Below are positions 43,183 to 51,548 of a stretch of DNA of 64,000 nucleotides, piece after piece. The translations under genes and the position numbers were made by a program. The notes under the pieces were generated by a model, which was not told the DNA's origin, did no database searches, and was given only the letters and a program-made list of their open reading frames with translations. Positions within the stretch are counted from its first letter, which is position 1. Every line of letters starts with the position of its first letter. The stretch comes from Arthrobacter sp. MN05-02 (GTDB lineage Bacteria > Actinomycetota > Actinomycetes > Actinomycetales > Micrococcaceae), in contig AP018698.1 in NCBI GenBank assembly GCA_004001285.1, positions 62,001 through 126,000 of the forward strand, written 5' to 3'.

Positions 43183-43620
43183 CTAGCACCGGTGGATGCA
43201 TCCGTAGGGCTTGGTCAACTCGTCGTCCAGCTCCTCGGCCGTGGCGGGCAGGTGAGCCGGCCGGTCAGCTTGTCCGTGCTTCCAGTACCAGAAAACCTCG
43301 GCGGTGATCGCCTTGTGGCAGGCGTCCTCAGCGCGGTACCAGTGCGTGTAGGTGTCACCCTCGATGTAAGTCCCGTACCCGTACAGGGTGCCCGTCTCGT
43401 CGTGGTGGGTGGCGGTGGCGAAGAAGACGTAGGGCCAGGATCCGGCGTCCCATCCGTCGGTCCCCCACGCGCCCATGACCTTCCACGGACTGCCGGTGAG
43501 GGTGTCGAGCCAGTCGTACCCGTCGCCGGTGCGGTCATCCACGGGCAGGACCGGGGCGTTGACGGTTTCCTCGGTGTCCTTCGTGGTGGTGCTGACCAGA
43601 ACTGCGGTATCGGTGTTCAC
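43183..43620 (-). CDS. hypothetical protein downstream of leader copy C
   Basis: A 145-residue protein from a GTG start with AAGGAGC 8 nt upstream. It is rich in Trp, Tyr, Asp and His (DDRTGDGYDWLDTLTGSPW, FFATATHHDETGTLYGYG, THWYRAEDACHKAITAEVFW) and ends YGCIHRC. No domain is recognised. Its only clear context is the repeated leader it shares with the ParB-like and DUF4192 genes, which suggests common regulation. Confidence 0.7.
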   Translation of the reverse strand: MNTDTAVLVSTTTKDTEETVNAPVLPVDDRTGDGYDWLDTLTGSPWKVMGAWGTDGWDAGSWPYVFFATATHHDETGTLYGYGTYIEGDTYTHWYRAEDACHKAITAEVFWYWKHGQADRPAHLPATAEELDDELTKPYGCIHRC

Positions 43621-43994
43621 AGTGTTGCTCCTTGGTTGCAGTAGTGGTGTCGGGCCCCTTGGTGACCAGCAGTGGACCCTTCCCCCCGTTGTTTTTGCCT
43701 GCTGGCGAGCTCGCTCGCTCGTCCCCGACGGAGCCGTGTCCAACCCGAAGGGCGGAGGGCCCGGCAAATAAGGGAGGAAATAAGCGACGCAGGAGCGCCG
43801 GACGCATTTGGTGGGCCCGGCGTCGGCGCAGCCGATTGACGCGGTGGAGCGGGGACGCATAATCCGAAGGACAGCAGCAAAAACGTCGTAGACACGTCAG
43901 GGTCGGGTGCGACGAAGGAGCGCCCGACCCTCATCAGGCCGAAGCGAAGCGCAGGACCTTTGCCTGGTCGGAGCGCCAGCGGAACCCCGGGAAG
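43621..43994 (-). repeat. repeated ~370-bp 5' leader, copy C
   Basis: Nearly identical to copy B over the ~240 bp next to the gene. It diverges in the distal third, where it forms a perfect 9-bp hairpin (43899-43907 with 43923-43931) whose loop holds TGCGACGAAGGAGC. Copies A and B keep that loop sequence but have different flanks. It ends at the GTG of the 145-residue protein gene. Confidence 0.78.
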
Positions 43995-44056
43995 TTTGCG
44001 AAGGAGCGTCGCTTTCGAGTTCAGCGGTTGTCTGTCACGGGCGGTAGCTTGAAATC

Positions 44057-44986
44057 ATGCATACAGACCTCTTGAAAGCCTCCGCAACAGAACGCCGGCG
44101 CCTACTAACCGCGTTGGCCATCTCGCGTGCTTCAGAGCATCCGACGTCGATAGCTGTTACTACTGATCAGGTTGCCGCCGAGCTGGTGAAACTGGGCGAG
44201 GATCCGTCATCACTCGAGGGTGACTTTTTGATCATGAGCAACAACTACGGGTGGCTGCAGCCGCTAGAACACGCTCTCAGCGGTGGGAGTGAAGTGTGGA
44301 TGCGCCAGGAAGGCATTGACGCGGCCAGGGAGGTTGCGGAGCAGATTGCTAACAAGCGCACGAGAAGGAAAGTTCTTCGCGACGAGCTATTGGCGTGGCT
44401 GTACGAGCAGCAGTATGACGAGCAAGTTCCCGACCCAATGCCAGCCGACTTTGCGGAAACCGAGAACCACTATTTCGGTGATTCATACACTGCAGAGGAA
44501 GTGGATACAGCTGGTGGAGAGCTCCTCGAGAGGGGCTTGATTGAAGGCGACATGGCGGGTGGCTATCGGAGTCCTCAGCGTGCAGTGCTCACGGAGAAGG
44601 GCCGTCAGATGATCGACAACGATCCACCACAGGAACAGTCAACATCGGGCGGAGACAACTACTACATCAATGCGCCGTCGAACTTTGCTGTTCGTAGCTC
44701 AAATACTCAGCAGAATCTAGGCGCCTCACAACCATGGGTCCGCAAACTCTCAGACGTAGTGGAGGTAGCTCCAGCATGGTTGAGTGCGCAGGGTGCCAAC
44801 GCGCCGGAAGCACGACAGGTGATTATCGAGCTGCAAGCGGTTGCGGAGGCTCCTCAACCAGACGCTTCCCGGGCACGGAAGCTGCTGATCAGATTAGGCG
44901 AGCTAATTCAGGACGCCGGCGCAGGAGCTTTGGGTGGCGTCCTGCTGTCGGCCATTGAGTCCACTCTTGGCATCATGCCCGGTTAA
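44057..44986 (+). CDS. winged-helix-like protein of unknown function
   Basis: A 309-residue protein. Residues 1-80 look like a helical wHTH-type region (SATERRRLLTALAISRASEH). Residues 110-185 form a second wHTH-like part (RKVLRDELLAWLYEQQ, GGELLERGLIEGDMAGG, LTEKGRQMIDND). A short Asn/Tyr/Ser-rich spacer (DNYYINAPSNFAVRSSN) follows, then a C-terminal helical domain (APEARQVIIELQAVAEAPQ). Spacer-plus-helical-tail layouts of this type are seen in uncharacterised, often defence-associated proteins. It is less GC-rich than the genes to its left. Confidence 0.65.
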   Translation: MHTDLLKASATERRRLLTALAISRASEHPTSIAVTTDQVAAELVKLGEDPSSLEGDFLIMSNNYGWLQPLEHALSGGSEVWMRQEGIDAAREVAEQIANKRTRRKVLRDELLAWLYEQQYDEQVPDPMPADFAETENHYFGDSYTAEEVDTAGGELLERGLIEGDMAGGYRSPQRAVLTEKGRQMIDNDPPQEQSTSGGDNYYINAPSNFAVRSSNTQQNLGASQPWVRKLSDVVEVAPAWLSAQGANAPEARQVIIELQAVAEAPQPDASRARKLLIRLGELIQDAGAGALGGVLLSAIESTLGIMPG

Positions 44987-44993
44987 CCCTCAT

Positions 44994-45120
44994 TCAGAAG
45001 AAGGTTGACGCGTCAGGGACAACACCGGGGAGCGGGACTGGATGGTCTGTTTGTTCCATCTGTGATCGAGGAGAGCTGTGGGCAGCTGAAGGTACTTGGC
45101 TCGGACCTGGGCACGGCCGA
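44994..45120 (-). pseudogene. HNH gene C-terminal fragment 1
   Basis: The minus frame reads LGRAQVRAKYLQLPTALLDH then RWNKQTIQSR, stop. This matches VGRAQFRARSVELRTALLEH then GWNEPIIRP in the frameshifted HNH gene at 48282-48768, after which it degenerates. It ends next to the DUF2236 gene. It is a decayed duplicate. Confidence 0.65.
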
Positions 45121-45123
45121 GGC

Positions 45124-46068
45124 TCAGTCGAGCCAGTCCGGGGGGCCGGCGAGGCCGATCCGGTAGCGCGCCGCGTCCTCAGAAGGGCTATGCGGCCCGA
45201 GGGCCAGCTGAAAGGTCCGCAACTGCAGGCGGGTGCGCTGCAAGCGGAGGCGGGCTACGGGCGAGCGGTCGCCACGGCCGGACACCCCGGCGAGGGGTGC
45301 CACGGACGGGGAGAGCACCAGCGCCCCGGCGCTGGCAAGGCCGTTGTAGAAGATCCGCTCGGCCCGGTTCAACCCGCCCGGGGCGGAGAGGAAGGCGAGG
45401 AGTTCGGCGGGGACGGGTTCGAGGTCGGGCCCCACCGCGCGCAGGGCCTCGGCAAGCTCCCGGCGACTGGCTGGCAGGTCCTCGGCCCCGAGGGCACGGG
45501 CGCTGCGGGACCAGTCAGCGATGTAGGTGTCGGCCCAGTCACGGCCGAACCGCGGGGCCAGGTCGTGGCCGACGGCCTCCTGGGCCCCGAGGAAGGCGTC
45601 CGTGAAGGCCAGGTGAACCCAGCGCAGCAGGGCGGGGTCGGAGGCGGAGTAGGCGCGGCCGTCGTCGGTGGTACCGCGGACCCGCCCGTGCATGCCGCGA
45701 ACCCGCGCCGACTCCCGCTCGGCGAGCTCCGCGGAGCCGAAGGTGCTCACGGTGAGCCAGCGCGCTGTCCCGGCGAGGCGGGCCCACGGGTCGGTGCGGT
45801 AGGAGGAATGCCGCGCCACCCCGGCCATCGCCAGCGGGTGTGCGCCCTGCCCGAGGAGGGCCGCGACCCCGCCGACAAGGGTGGACAGGTCGCCGTGCAC
45901 CCGCCAGACGACGCCGTCGGGCTCGAACCAGCCCGGTCCCTCCCCCACCAGGGCGATATCGCGCACCCACTCCGGCGCCCCGGTGGGATCGCCGGAAACC
46001 CGGGCACGGAAGGCACGGCGGACGCGGTGGGCCAGCTCGGCAGGGTGCGGTATCGAGCGATCGGGCAT
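45124..46068 (-). CDS. DUF2236 oxygenase (MpaB/latex-clearing-protein family)
   Basis: A 314-residue protein, probably a heme b oxygenase-like enzyme. The signature includes REVALVGEG-like IALVGEGPGWFEP, MAGVARHSSYRTDPWARLAG then TARWLTVSTFG, VRGMHGRVRG (the conserved His), and LLRWVHLAFTDAFL. All match the ER-bound oxygenase MpaB'/DUF2236 family. The start at 46068 (MPDRSI) fits the family; upstream residues do not. The gene lies between two fragments of an HNH gene, suggesting insertion or rearrangement. The substrate is unknown. Confidence 0.87.
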   Translation of the reverse strand: MPDRSIPHPAELAHRVRRAFRARVSGDPTGAPEWVRDIALVGEGPGWFEPDGVVWRVHGDLSTLVGGVAALLGQGAHPLAMAGVARHSSYRTDPWARLAGTARWLTVSTFGSAELAERESARVRGMHGRVRGTTDDGRAYSASDPALLRWVHLAFTDAFLGAQEAVGHDLAPRFGRDWADTYIADWSRSARALGAEDLPASRRELAEALRAVGPDLEPVPAELLAFLSAPGGLNRAERIFYNGLASAGALVLSPSVAPLAGVSGRGDRSPVARLRLQRTRLQLRTFQLALGPHSPSEDAARYRIGLAGPPDWLD

Positions 46069-46178
46069 GATGCTCCAACGACGGTAGGTCGGGTACGACG
46101 GACACCCAGGACAGGACTCCACTACGAAGCGTAGAACACAGCCCTGACACGGCGATGGCCGAGGGTGCCCTTCCATGG

Positions 46179-46262
46179 TCAGAAGAGCATCGGTGCTTTG
46201 GGGTCGATGCCGCGAAGCAGGGGTCGGATGATCGGTTCATCCAGGGCTTGGAAGGCCCATAT
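46179..46262 (-). pseudogene. HNH gene C-terminal fragment 2
   Basis: The minus frame reads LDEPIIRPLLRGIDPKAPML then F and stop, nearly the same as the last residues of the HNH gene at 48282-48768. DNA similarity extends over about 75 bp (GGTCAGAAGAGC at both stops). The rest of the gene is absent. Confidence 0.7.
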
Positions 46263-46337
46263 CTCGCGCTACTTCATAGTTCAAGATAGACACGAACATG
46301 TATTGGCATCGGGTGAAGTCCCGAGAAGGAGGCTTTC

Positions 46338-48260
46338 ATGATGATCGAGTACAACGTCAGTGATCATTGGTCAGCTGATGATCCGGACTGGCCTAAATCT
46401 CTAGTCTCGTCACTGGACCGGCGACGCGGGCTGAGCGCCAATCCTCCTTTAACGACCGTTATGAGTGAGATATCTGCATGGGTCCAGCTGGCCAGTGGCA
46501 TCGAAGCCTGGAAGCCGCGCCCGAATCGAGCTTCATTGAAGCTTGACCTGACGGAGTCCATTGGAGCAGTGGGCCCGTCACTCAAGGCTCACATTGCCGC
46601 TCCTCTCGTGTCATTCCAAAAAGCTTTTGAACGTCTGACCGAGAGCCCGAATGCAGTCCTTGTGCAACCCCCTGGTACTCGTACCCGCTCAGAATGGGCT
46701 GCTGTAGAGAGCACTGCGAAGGACCTTCAGGATGCGCTCCTCGAAGATGATGCAGTGCGCGCTAGCTGGGACGATCTTGTTGCGGCCTCTCAGGACCGCA
46801 CCTTAGTGCGACGGGAGTATCGCCCGATTGCCGAACTCCTTTTTGACCAAGTACAACGACGCGGCATGCCCGCGGAGCAAGCCGCTAGCGCCCTCGTTTC
46901 AATCGTCGCGTTTGGGCGTGATCCTGATGATTTCCCCTTGGTCGAGAACAGCACTCCCTTCAACGAACGAGTCTCGAAGGCGCGCGTCTATGTGGGGACG
47001 CCAGTCGATGTTGAACCCACCGTGGTTTGGTTGGGTTACAAGGGACGCATGCACATCCAGCTATCAGCTGGCCGAGTCTCGTTTTACGAGGCCCAGTGGG
47101 CAATCCCAAATGCTGAGCCAGCCCCACACAGGTACGACTTCGCGGACAAAGAAGAGCTTTGGAATCTGGTACAGCACAGTCACATCTTTCGCATATCGGA
47201 GCGGGCGGACGAGGAAGACAACGTTGACACCATCGTGCGCGTTGACCTTGGCACGACCACGGGCGCCGACGCACTGGAACGTGCTATTGAGATGATCGAC
47301 ATTATCCTCAGTGTCTCGATCCACCGTTCTGGAGGGATTCGCCCGCAACTCGCGGAGTACGCAGTGCTTCGCTCAGGACGGAGCAGCACTGCCGGACATC
47401 AGGCTGTCCGCGACCGCACAGGGTTTGCTAATGACACCTGGGGAGCGAGCATGACTGCTGAGGCCATCACGGCGCACGGCCCACGGATTGCGGAGGCTCT
47501 CGCTCGCGAAGATTTGCCCCGATTTCTGGCTGCAGCGATTCAGGTACAGACCGCCGCTGATCATCCGTTCAGTCGAGATATGGCGCTACGGAAGCCGTCG
47601 GAGGCGGACATCAGCAGCGTGATCCCGCTTTCGGACCGCGTAGTGCAGCACGTGGCGGCCCATGCCGCGATGAATCCAAACAAATTGTTCGCGCTACTCG
47701 GTGAGCGGTGGGCTCACGCTCGATGGCTCACTGACCTTCGGCGAGCTGTTGGCATGTGCTTACTCGGTCTGAGCGGGAATCAGGACTTGCTCAATGAGCT
47801 GACCCGCAAGTGGATGTCTGATCGTTCAGAGCAGCCCTGGGTCCTACTTATCGCCGATCGGTCTGAAGACTTTCTATCTCTCTGCCGCCTCGAGCACGAA
47901 CGTGCTTGGATACAACGCATGTTCGCCAGCGTTAGTGATCACGCAAGCTACGCACTCCTCATCGAGGACTACACCCGCGAGGGAGAGGTACTGGAAGCTC
48001 GTCGGCGCCGCGTCCGTAATGCATTGGTTCATGGAAACCCTGCAAGCTTCGACGTCGTGCAATCTGTTCGTGAGTACGCCGAGTTCTTGAGCGGCAGCGC
48101 ATTGCACCTGGCGCTGGAGGCCTACGTTGACGGCTTGGATCCAGCGACCGCTCTGGCGACCAAAACGGATGAACTTATTGCAATGCAAGGCGGAGAAGAT
48201 GCAGCGAGCTTTTGGCGTGGAAAAGCTCAACCAGACGATGGACTTCATCCGCTCCAATGA
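46338..48260 (+). CDS. Apea-like HEPN-domain protein
   Basis: A 640-residue protein with GAAGGAGG before the start. The C-terminus carries the HEPN motif R-x4-H as R560-N-A-L-V-H565 (RRRVRNALVHGNP), followed by the second HEPN helix (VREYAEFLSGSALHLALEAY). This is typical of Apea-like HEPN RNases. The first ~500 residues are a large helical/beta region I do not recognise. HEPN proteins of this size are often RNA-cutting effectors in phage defence or toxin systems. No antitoxin or nucleotidyltransferase gene is adjacent. The nuclease role is inferred from the motif. Confidence 0.75.
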   Translation: MMIEYNVSDHWSADDPDWPKSLVSSLDRRRGLSANPPLTTVMSEISAWVQLASGIEAWKPRPNRASLKLDLTESIGAVGPSLKAHIAAPLVSFQKAFERLTESPNAVLVQPPGTRTRSEWAAVESTAKDLQDALLEDDAVRASWDDLVAASQDRTLVRREYRPIAELLFDQVQRRGMPAEQAASALVSIVAFGRDPDDFPLVENSTPFNERVSKARVYVGTPVDVEPTVVWLGYKGRMHIQLSAGRVSFYEAQWAIPNAEPAPHRYDFADKEELWNLVQHSHIFRISERADEEDNVDTIVRVDLGTTTGADALERAIEMIDIILSVSIHRSGGIRPQLAEYAVLRSGRSSTAGHQAVRDRTGFANDTWGASMTAEAITAHGPRIAEALAREDLPRFLAAAIQVQTAADHPFSRDMALRKPSEADISSVIPLSDRVVQHVAAHAAMNPNKLFALLGERWAHARWLTDLRRAVGMCLLGLSGNQDLLNELTRKWMSDRSEQPWVLLIADRSEDFLSLCRLEHERAWIQRMFASVSDHASYALLIEDYTREGEVLEARRRRVRNALVHGNPASFDVVQSVREYAEFLSGSALHLALEAYVDGLDPATALATKTDELIAMQGGEDAASFWRGKAQPDDGLHPLQ

Positions 48261-48281
48261 GAACGAACCCGTTCATATGGG

Positions 48282-48768
48282 TCAGAAGAGCGTTGGTGCT
48301 TCGGGGTCGATGCCGGTGAGCAGGGGCCGGATGATCGGTTCGTTCCATCCGTGTTCGAGGAGGGCTGTGCGCAGCTCGACGGACCGGGCGCGGAACTGGG
48401 CGCGGCCGACGCCGCGCCAGCGGAAGGTTGAGGCGTTCGCGTGCCGGCCCTTTTTGGGACCGGTCGAGCATGTTCAACGCCTGGGTGCCGGGCAGCAGGT
48501 GAGTTTCTGTCCCGGTGCTCGCATGGACGCATAGCGGCACGTCGCACACATGCATGAGCGCGATTCCGGGGTGCAGGGTCTTTCCGGTGAGGTGTTCGTA
48601 GGCGTAGCGTTGCGGCCGCAGGGCGCGTTGCTCGCCGTCCCTGGTGACCCAGAACCGCCCGTAGCCGTCATCGGCCACGGCGCCAGTCCAGATCCAGCAG
48701 TCATGCGGCCGCGGGCCCTTGACGACCTTCTCCCAGAACCGGTCAGCCTCTCCCCTGCGCGTCCTCAT
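48282..48768 (-). pseudogene. HNH endonuclease gene, frameshifted
   Basis: The N-terminal frame reads RGEADRFWEKVVKG, HDCWIWTGAVADDGYGRFWV, RYAYEHLTGK, then HVCDVPLCVHASTG and LLPGTQALNMLDRSQKG, the pattern of phage/plasmid HNH_3 nucleases. The C-terminus (RHANASTF, VGRAQFRARSVELRTALLEH, GWNEPIIRPLLTGIDPEAPT) continues in another frame. Removing one G from the run opposite 48448-48450 joins them. It is a complete gene apart from this. Two fragments of relatives lie at 44994 and 46179. Confidence 0.75.
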
Positions 48769-48790
48769 CGGCGGCTACCCCGCCATGACG

Positions 48791-49090
48791 TCATCGGACC
48801 CTCGCTGGCCGGCGGACGATCGGCCGGCGACCCTCCATCCGCACCACGCCGACGATGACCAGTGCAGCCGCGCCAATGACCAACCACTCGGCCCACCACG
48901 GGGAGTCGGAGACGGCGACCGGAACGAGCAGCAGGAAAAACCAGAAGGCGATCGCCAAGGCGCCGGCGACCTGGTTACAGACCCGTGGCGGGATGGGCAG
49001 CAGCAGCAGAGGCAGCCGGAGGATGGCGCGGACGAACCGGTAGCTGTACCGGATGCTCGAGGTGAGCAACCAACGGATGAGTCGAATCAT
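48791..49090 (-). CDS. small two-helix membrane protein
   Basis: A 99-residue protein. A basic N-terminus (MIRLIRWLLTSSIRYSYRFV) leads to two hydrophobic helices (GALAIAFWFFLLLVPVAV and EWLVIGAAALVIVGVV) and a basic tail. No family is recognised. It lies 13 bp downstream of the broken recombinase gene. The longer frame upstream is recombinase DNA in another phase and is rejected. Confidence 0.6.
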   Translation of the reverse strand: MIRLIRWLLTSSIRYSYRFVRAILRLPLLLLPIPPRVCNQVAGALAIAFWFFLLLVPVAVSDSPWWAEWLVIGAAALVIVGVVRMEGRRPIVRRPARVR

Positions 49091-49103
49091 CGTGTTGTGC
49101 TGA

Positions 49104-49767
49104 TCATCGAGAGACCTCTGGTGCGAGCCTGGCCTGGAGTGCTTCGACCTCGGCCGCTGATTCCGCCGGCGATTTCGATCTCGGCTTTCGCCCCTTTGCA
49201 GGAGCCGCCTGGTCGCGCTTGAGCGTTCGGTAAATAGTGGTCCTGCTGACTCCAAGGACCTGACCGATCTGTTCGACGGTCATGTCCTGCTGCTCATACA
49301 TTCGCCTCGCGGCCGTGGCCTGTTGAGGACTGAGTCGCGGTGGGCGGCCTCCGGTGCGGCCTCGAGCTCGGGCTGCCGCGAGACCGGCGTTCGTGCGCTC
49401 CTTAATAAGGTCACGTTCGAACTCGGCGAGAGCGGCGAAGACGTGGAAGACGAGCCGACCGCCAGGTGAGGTTGTGTCGATCGTTTCCTGAAGTGACTTG
49501 AACCCAATGCCCTTGTCCTGGAGCGCTGTGAGCTGGTCGATGAGGTTGCGGATGGAGCGGCCGAGCCGGTCGAGCCGCCACACGACGAGCGTGTCCCCCG
49601 GGCCGGAGCTGATCCAACAGCTTCGTGAGCTCCGGCCTCTGATCGAAGGATCCCGAAATGGTGTCGACGAAGACTCGATAGCAGCCGGCAGCAGTCAGCG
49701 CGTCGACCTGCAACGCGGCGTCCTGGTCGGTCGTCGACACTCGCGCATATCCGAGGAGGTATCCCAT
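49104..49767 (-). pseudogene. serine recombinase (resolvase/invertase), frameshifted
   Basis: The first ~57 residues read GYLLGYARVSTTDQDAALQV (catalytic Ser) through LLDQLRPG. The rest reads VWRLDRLGRSIRNLIDQLTA, RLVFHVFAALAEFERDLIKE, then the HTH (MTVEQIGQVLGVSRTTIYRTL) in the next frame. Removing one base from the CCCCC run at 49595-49599 (plus strand) restores DTLVVWRLDRLGRS. All catalytic motifs of a Tn3-type resolvase/invertase are present, so this is a recent break or a sequence error. A transposase partner is not present. Confidence 0.85.
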
Positions 49768-50195
49768 GCCTTCAATGTAACGGAACTCATCACCGAGGAG
49801 CAGAAGTGAGACATAGATTGTGGTACTGAGTATTGCTACACGAAGCGAGCTTCTACGAGCCTGTTCGCGGTGTCGCAGCCGCATGTAGCGAATACGTTCG
49901 TATTCGCCACTCTGCGTGGGGACCACCGGACCTCCAGAACCGGCGAGGCTTGTCCCATTTCGGACACCATCACCGGTTAGAGCGACAAGCATTCACCGAA
50001 GGACTTTAGATGGCCCCCAATTGGCATCCTTTGCTGGGTCGCGGCCTACCGCCCCTTCTGGGGTGAGCTGATGAAGTGCTGGGAATCCTGTTGCGTTCGA
50101 GTAACAGCGGCGTCGCTGCCATTCAGTGGTCCGTACGGTGGAAGAAACGGTCGGCCCGCAGTGCACTACCGGCCTGTCTCGCCGGAGGAGGACCT
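49768..50195. other. intergenic stretch without recognisable gene
   Basis: About 430 bp between the recombinase and a lipoprotein gene. GGAGGA for the lipoprotein lies at its right end. Frames crossing it on either strand show no family pattern. Confidence 0.4.
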
Positions 50196-50676
50196 GTGAC
50201 TGATACGAGCAATACAAGGCTTCATAGGGTACGGGCGGACCGGCTGCGTGCGTTGAGCATGTGCTCACTGCTCGCCACTGGCTTGGCCCTGGTAGCGGGT
50301 TGCGCGACAGGCGGGCAGGACAACTGGAACTCCACCGCAGTCGGTGACGACAAGAGCGTGGGCGCTCGACCTGCGCAGTGTCCTCCTGGTCACCGATGAG
50401 GAGGACAGCCCGGCCAGGCTCCTGGGTACCTTCGAGAACAACGGGGATCAGCCCGTGGAAGTAAGGATCAGCGACGAGGACGAGGACGTCACCGTGATGG
50501 TCCCAGCACAGGGTTCCGTCGGTCTCGACACCGTTGAGACCCTCTTGCGAACGGCCGGCGATGCTCCGGGCGCCCGCACCACCTTGACGGCCACCACCGA
50601 CGCCGGCGACGTCGACCTGCTCGTTCCCGTCGTCGATGGGACCCTCGACCCCTACAAGCCCTACCTTCCCGACTAA
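50196..50676 (+). pseudogene. small lipoprotein gene, frameshifted
   Basis: From a GTG with GGAGGA upstream, the first frame gives a signal peptide with lipobox (LLATGLALVAGC) and runs to DNWNSTAVGDDKSV. The second frame continues ALDLRSVLLVTDEEDSPARL through VDLLVPVVDGTLDPYKPYLP. Dropping one G from the run at 50360-50362 joins them into a ~160-residue lipoprotein of the actinobacterial DUF461/copper-chaperone-like beta-sandwich kind (LLGTFENNGDQPVEVRI). It is either broken or a sequence error. Confidence 0.65.
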
Positions 50677-50819
50677 CGTGGCTTGGCGATGGGTTAGATG
50701 ACTGTTCGCACGATCCTGTAGGACGGGCTCGGTTCTCACGCTTCCCTCATCTTCCGCGCCTACAGTGAAGAACCCGGGACAAGGCATCTGCCTTTCCCCT
50801 CACGAAGAAGGAGTTTCTT

Positions 50820-51083
50820 ATGGGATTGTTTGGCAGCCGAAGTAAGGCGGGACGACTCGCGTCCAAGGCACTGGACTTCATCAGCAGCAACCCTGACAAG
50901 GTCAACAACGGTGTCGCGAAAGCTAGCGACTTCGTGAACAAGCGGACTCACAGCAAGTACTCGCGACACATCACTGGGGCCCAAACGAAAGCCACGGACG
51001 CTGTCGCGAAGCTCAACCGGAAAAACGGTCGCGGTGGTCTCAATGGTCGTGGTGGCGGGCCGGGATCCGGGCCCGTCAGATAG
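50820..51083 (+). CDS. Rv0909-like (MT0933) antitoxin family protein
   Basis: An 87-residue protein. DFISSNPDKVNNGVAKASDF followed by VNKRTHSKYSRHI matches the D-K-V-x-x-x-I-D-K-A-G-D-F-I-D-E-K-T-G-x-K-Y core of MT0933-like antitoxins. A Gly/Arg-rich tail follows. AAGGAG lies at good spacing before the ATG. No toxin gene of the usual SRPBCC type is next to it, so it may be a solitary member. Many actinobacteria have such orphans. Confidence 0.72.
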   Translation: MGLFGSRSKAGRLASKALDFISSNPDKVNNGVAKASDFVNKRTHSKYSRHITGAQTKATDAVAKLNRKNGRGGLNGRGGGPGSGPVR

Positions 51084-51326
51084 CGGTCTGTCACCCGCGT
51101 GGCTTTCCTCACCCGCGACGACCAGGACATGGCGGACTTCGAACGCATCAGCACCACAATTGTCGATGAGCTTCATACACCGCAGTGAGGTAGGACGCCC
51201 AACACATTCACGCCAACGAGGATTCAGTCGACCAGGACGCGGGGCACGCCCACGCCGTCATGACCTGGCAGGCTGCCCGCGAGATGCCGCTTGGTTTTAC
51301 TAGGGCCGGTGATGCCGCTGACTTGC

Positions 51327-51548
51327 TTACAGACCTTGGTTGCGAAAGGACGTCCAGTATTGAGCAGCCGCAGCCAGGCATAGACACACCCCGCTGAGGT
51401 GAAGGAAGAAGGATGGTCCGGCTATTCCGTCGCTGACGATCGCAGTCCACAACCACGCCCCTCCAAGGACGAACCACACCAACACGCCCAGCAGAGAACG
51501 CCCTCCTGCACTACCGCCGGCACGAGCCTCGCTCTCCTTCTCACCCAT
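51327..51548 (-). CDS. small membrane protein (tentative)
   Basis: A 73-residue frame with two hydrophobic helices (LLGVLVWFVLGGAWLWTAIV and FFLHLSGVCLCLAAAAQYW) after a charged Gly/Ser-rich head. The layout is protein-like, but no clear ribosome-binding site precedes the ATG. Confidence 0.45.
   Translation of the reverse strand: MGEKESEARAGGSAGGRSLLGVLVWFVLGGAWLWTAIVSDGIAGPSFFLHLSGVCLCLAAAAQYWTSFRNQGL

Noticed and set aside
49104-49767. A complete Tn3-type transposon around the serine recombinase
   Set aside because: No tnpA-like gene or terminal repeats were found beside it; only the broken recombinase is present.
49993-50787. A 264-residue minus-strand frame over the lipoprotein gene
   Set aside because: The plus strand has a lipobox, ribosome-binding site and beta-sandwich pattern; the minus frame has no recognisable domain.
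51099-51188. 30-codon frame (VAFLTRDDQDMADFERIST...) after the antitoxin-like gene
   Set aside because: It is coding-like but too short, with no ribosome-binding site or family match.
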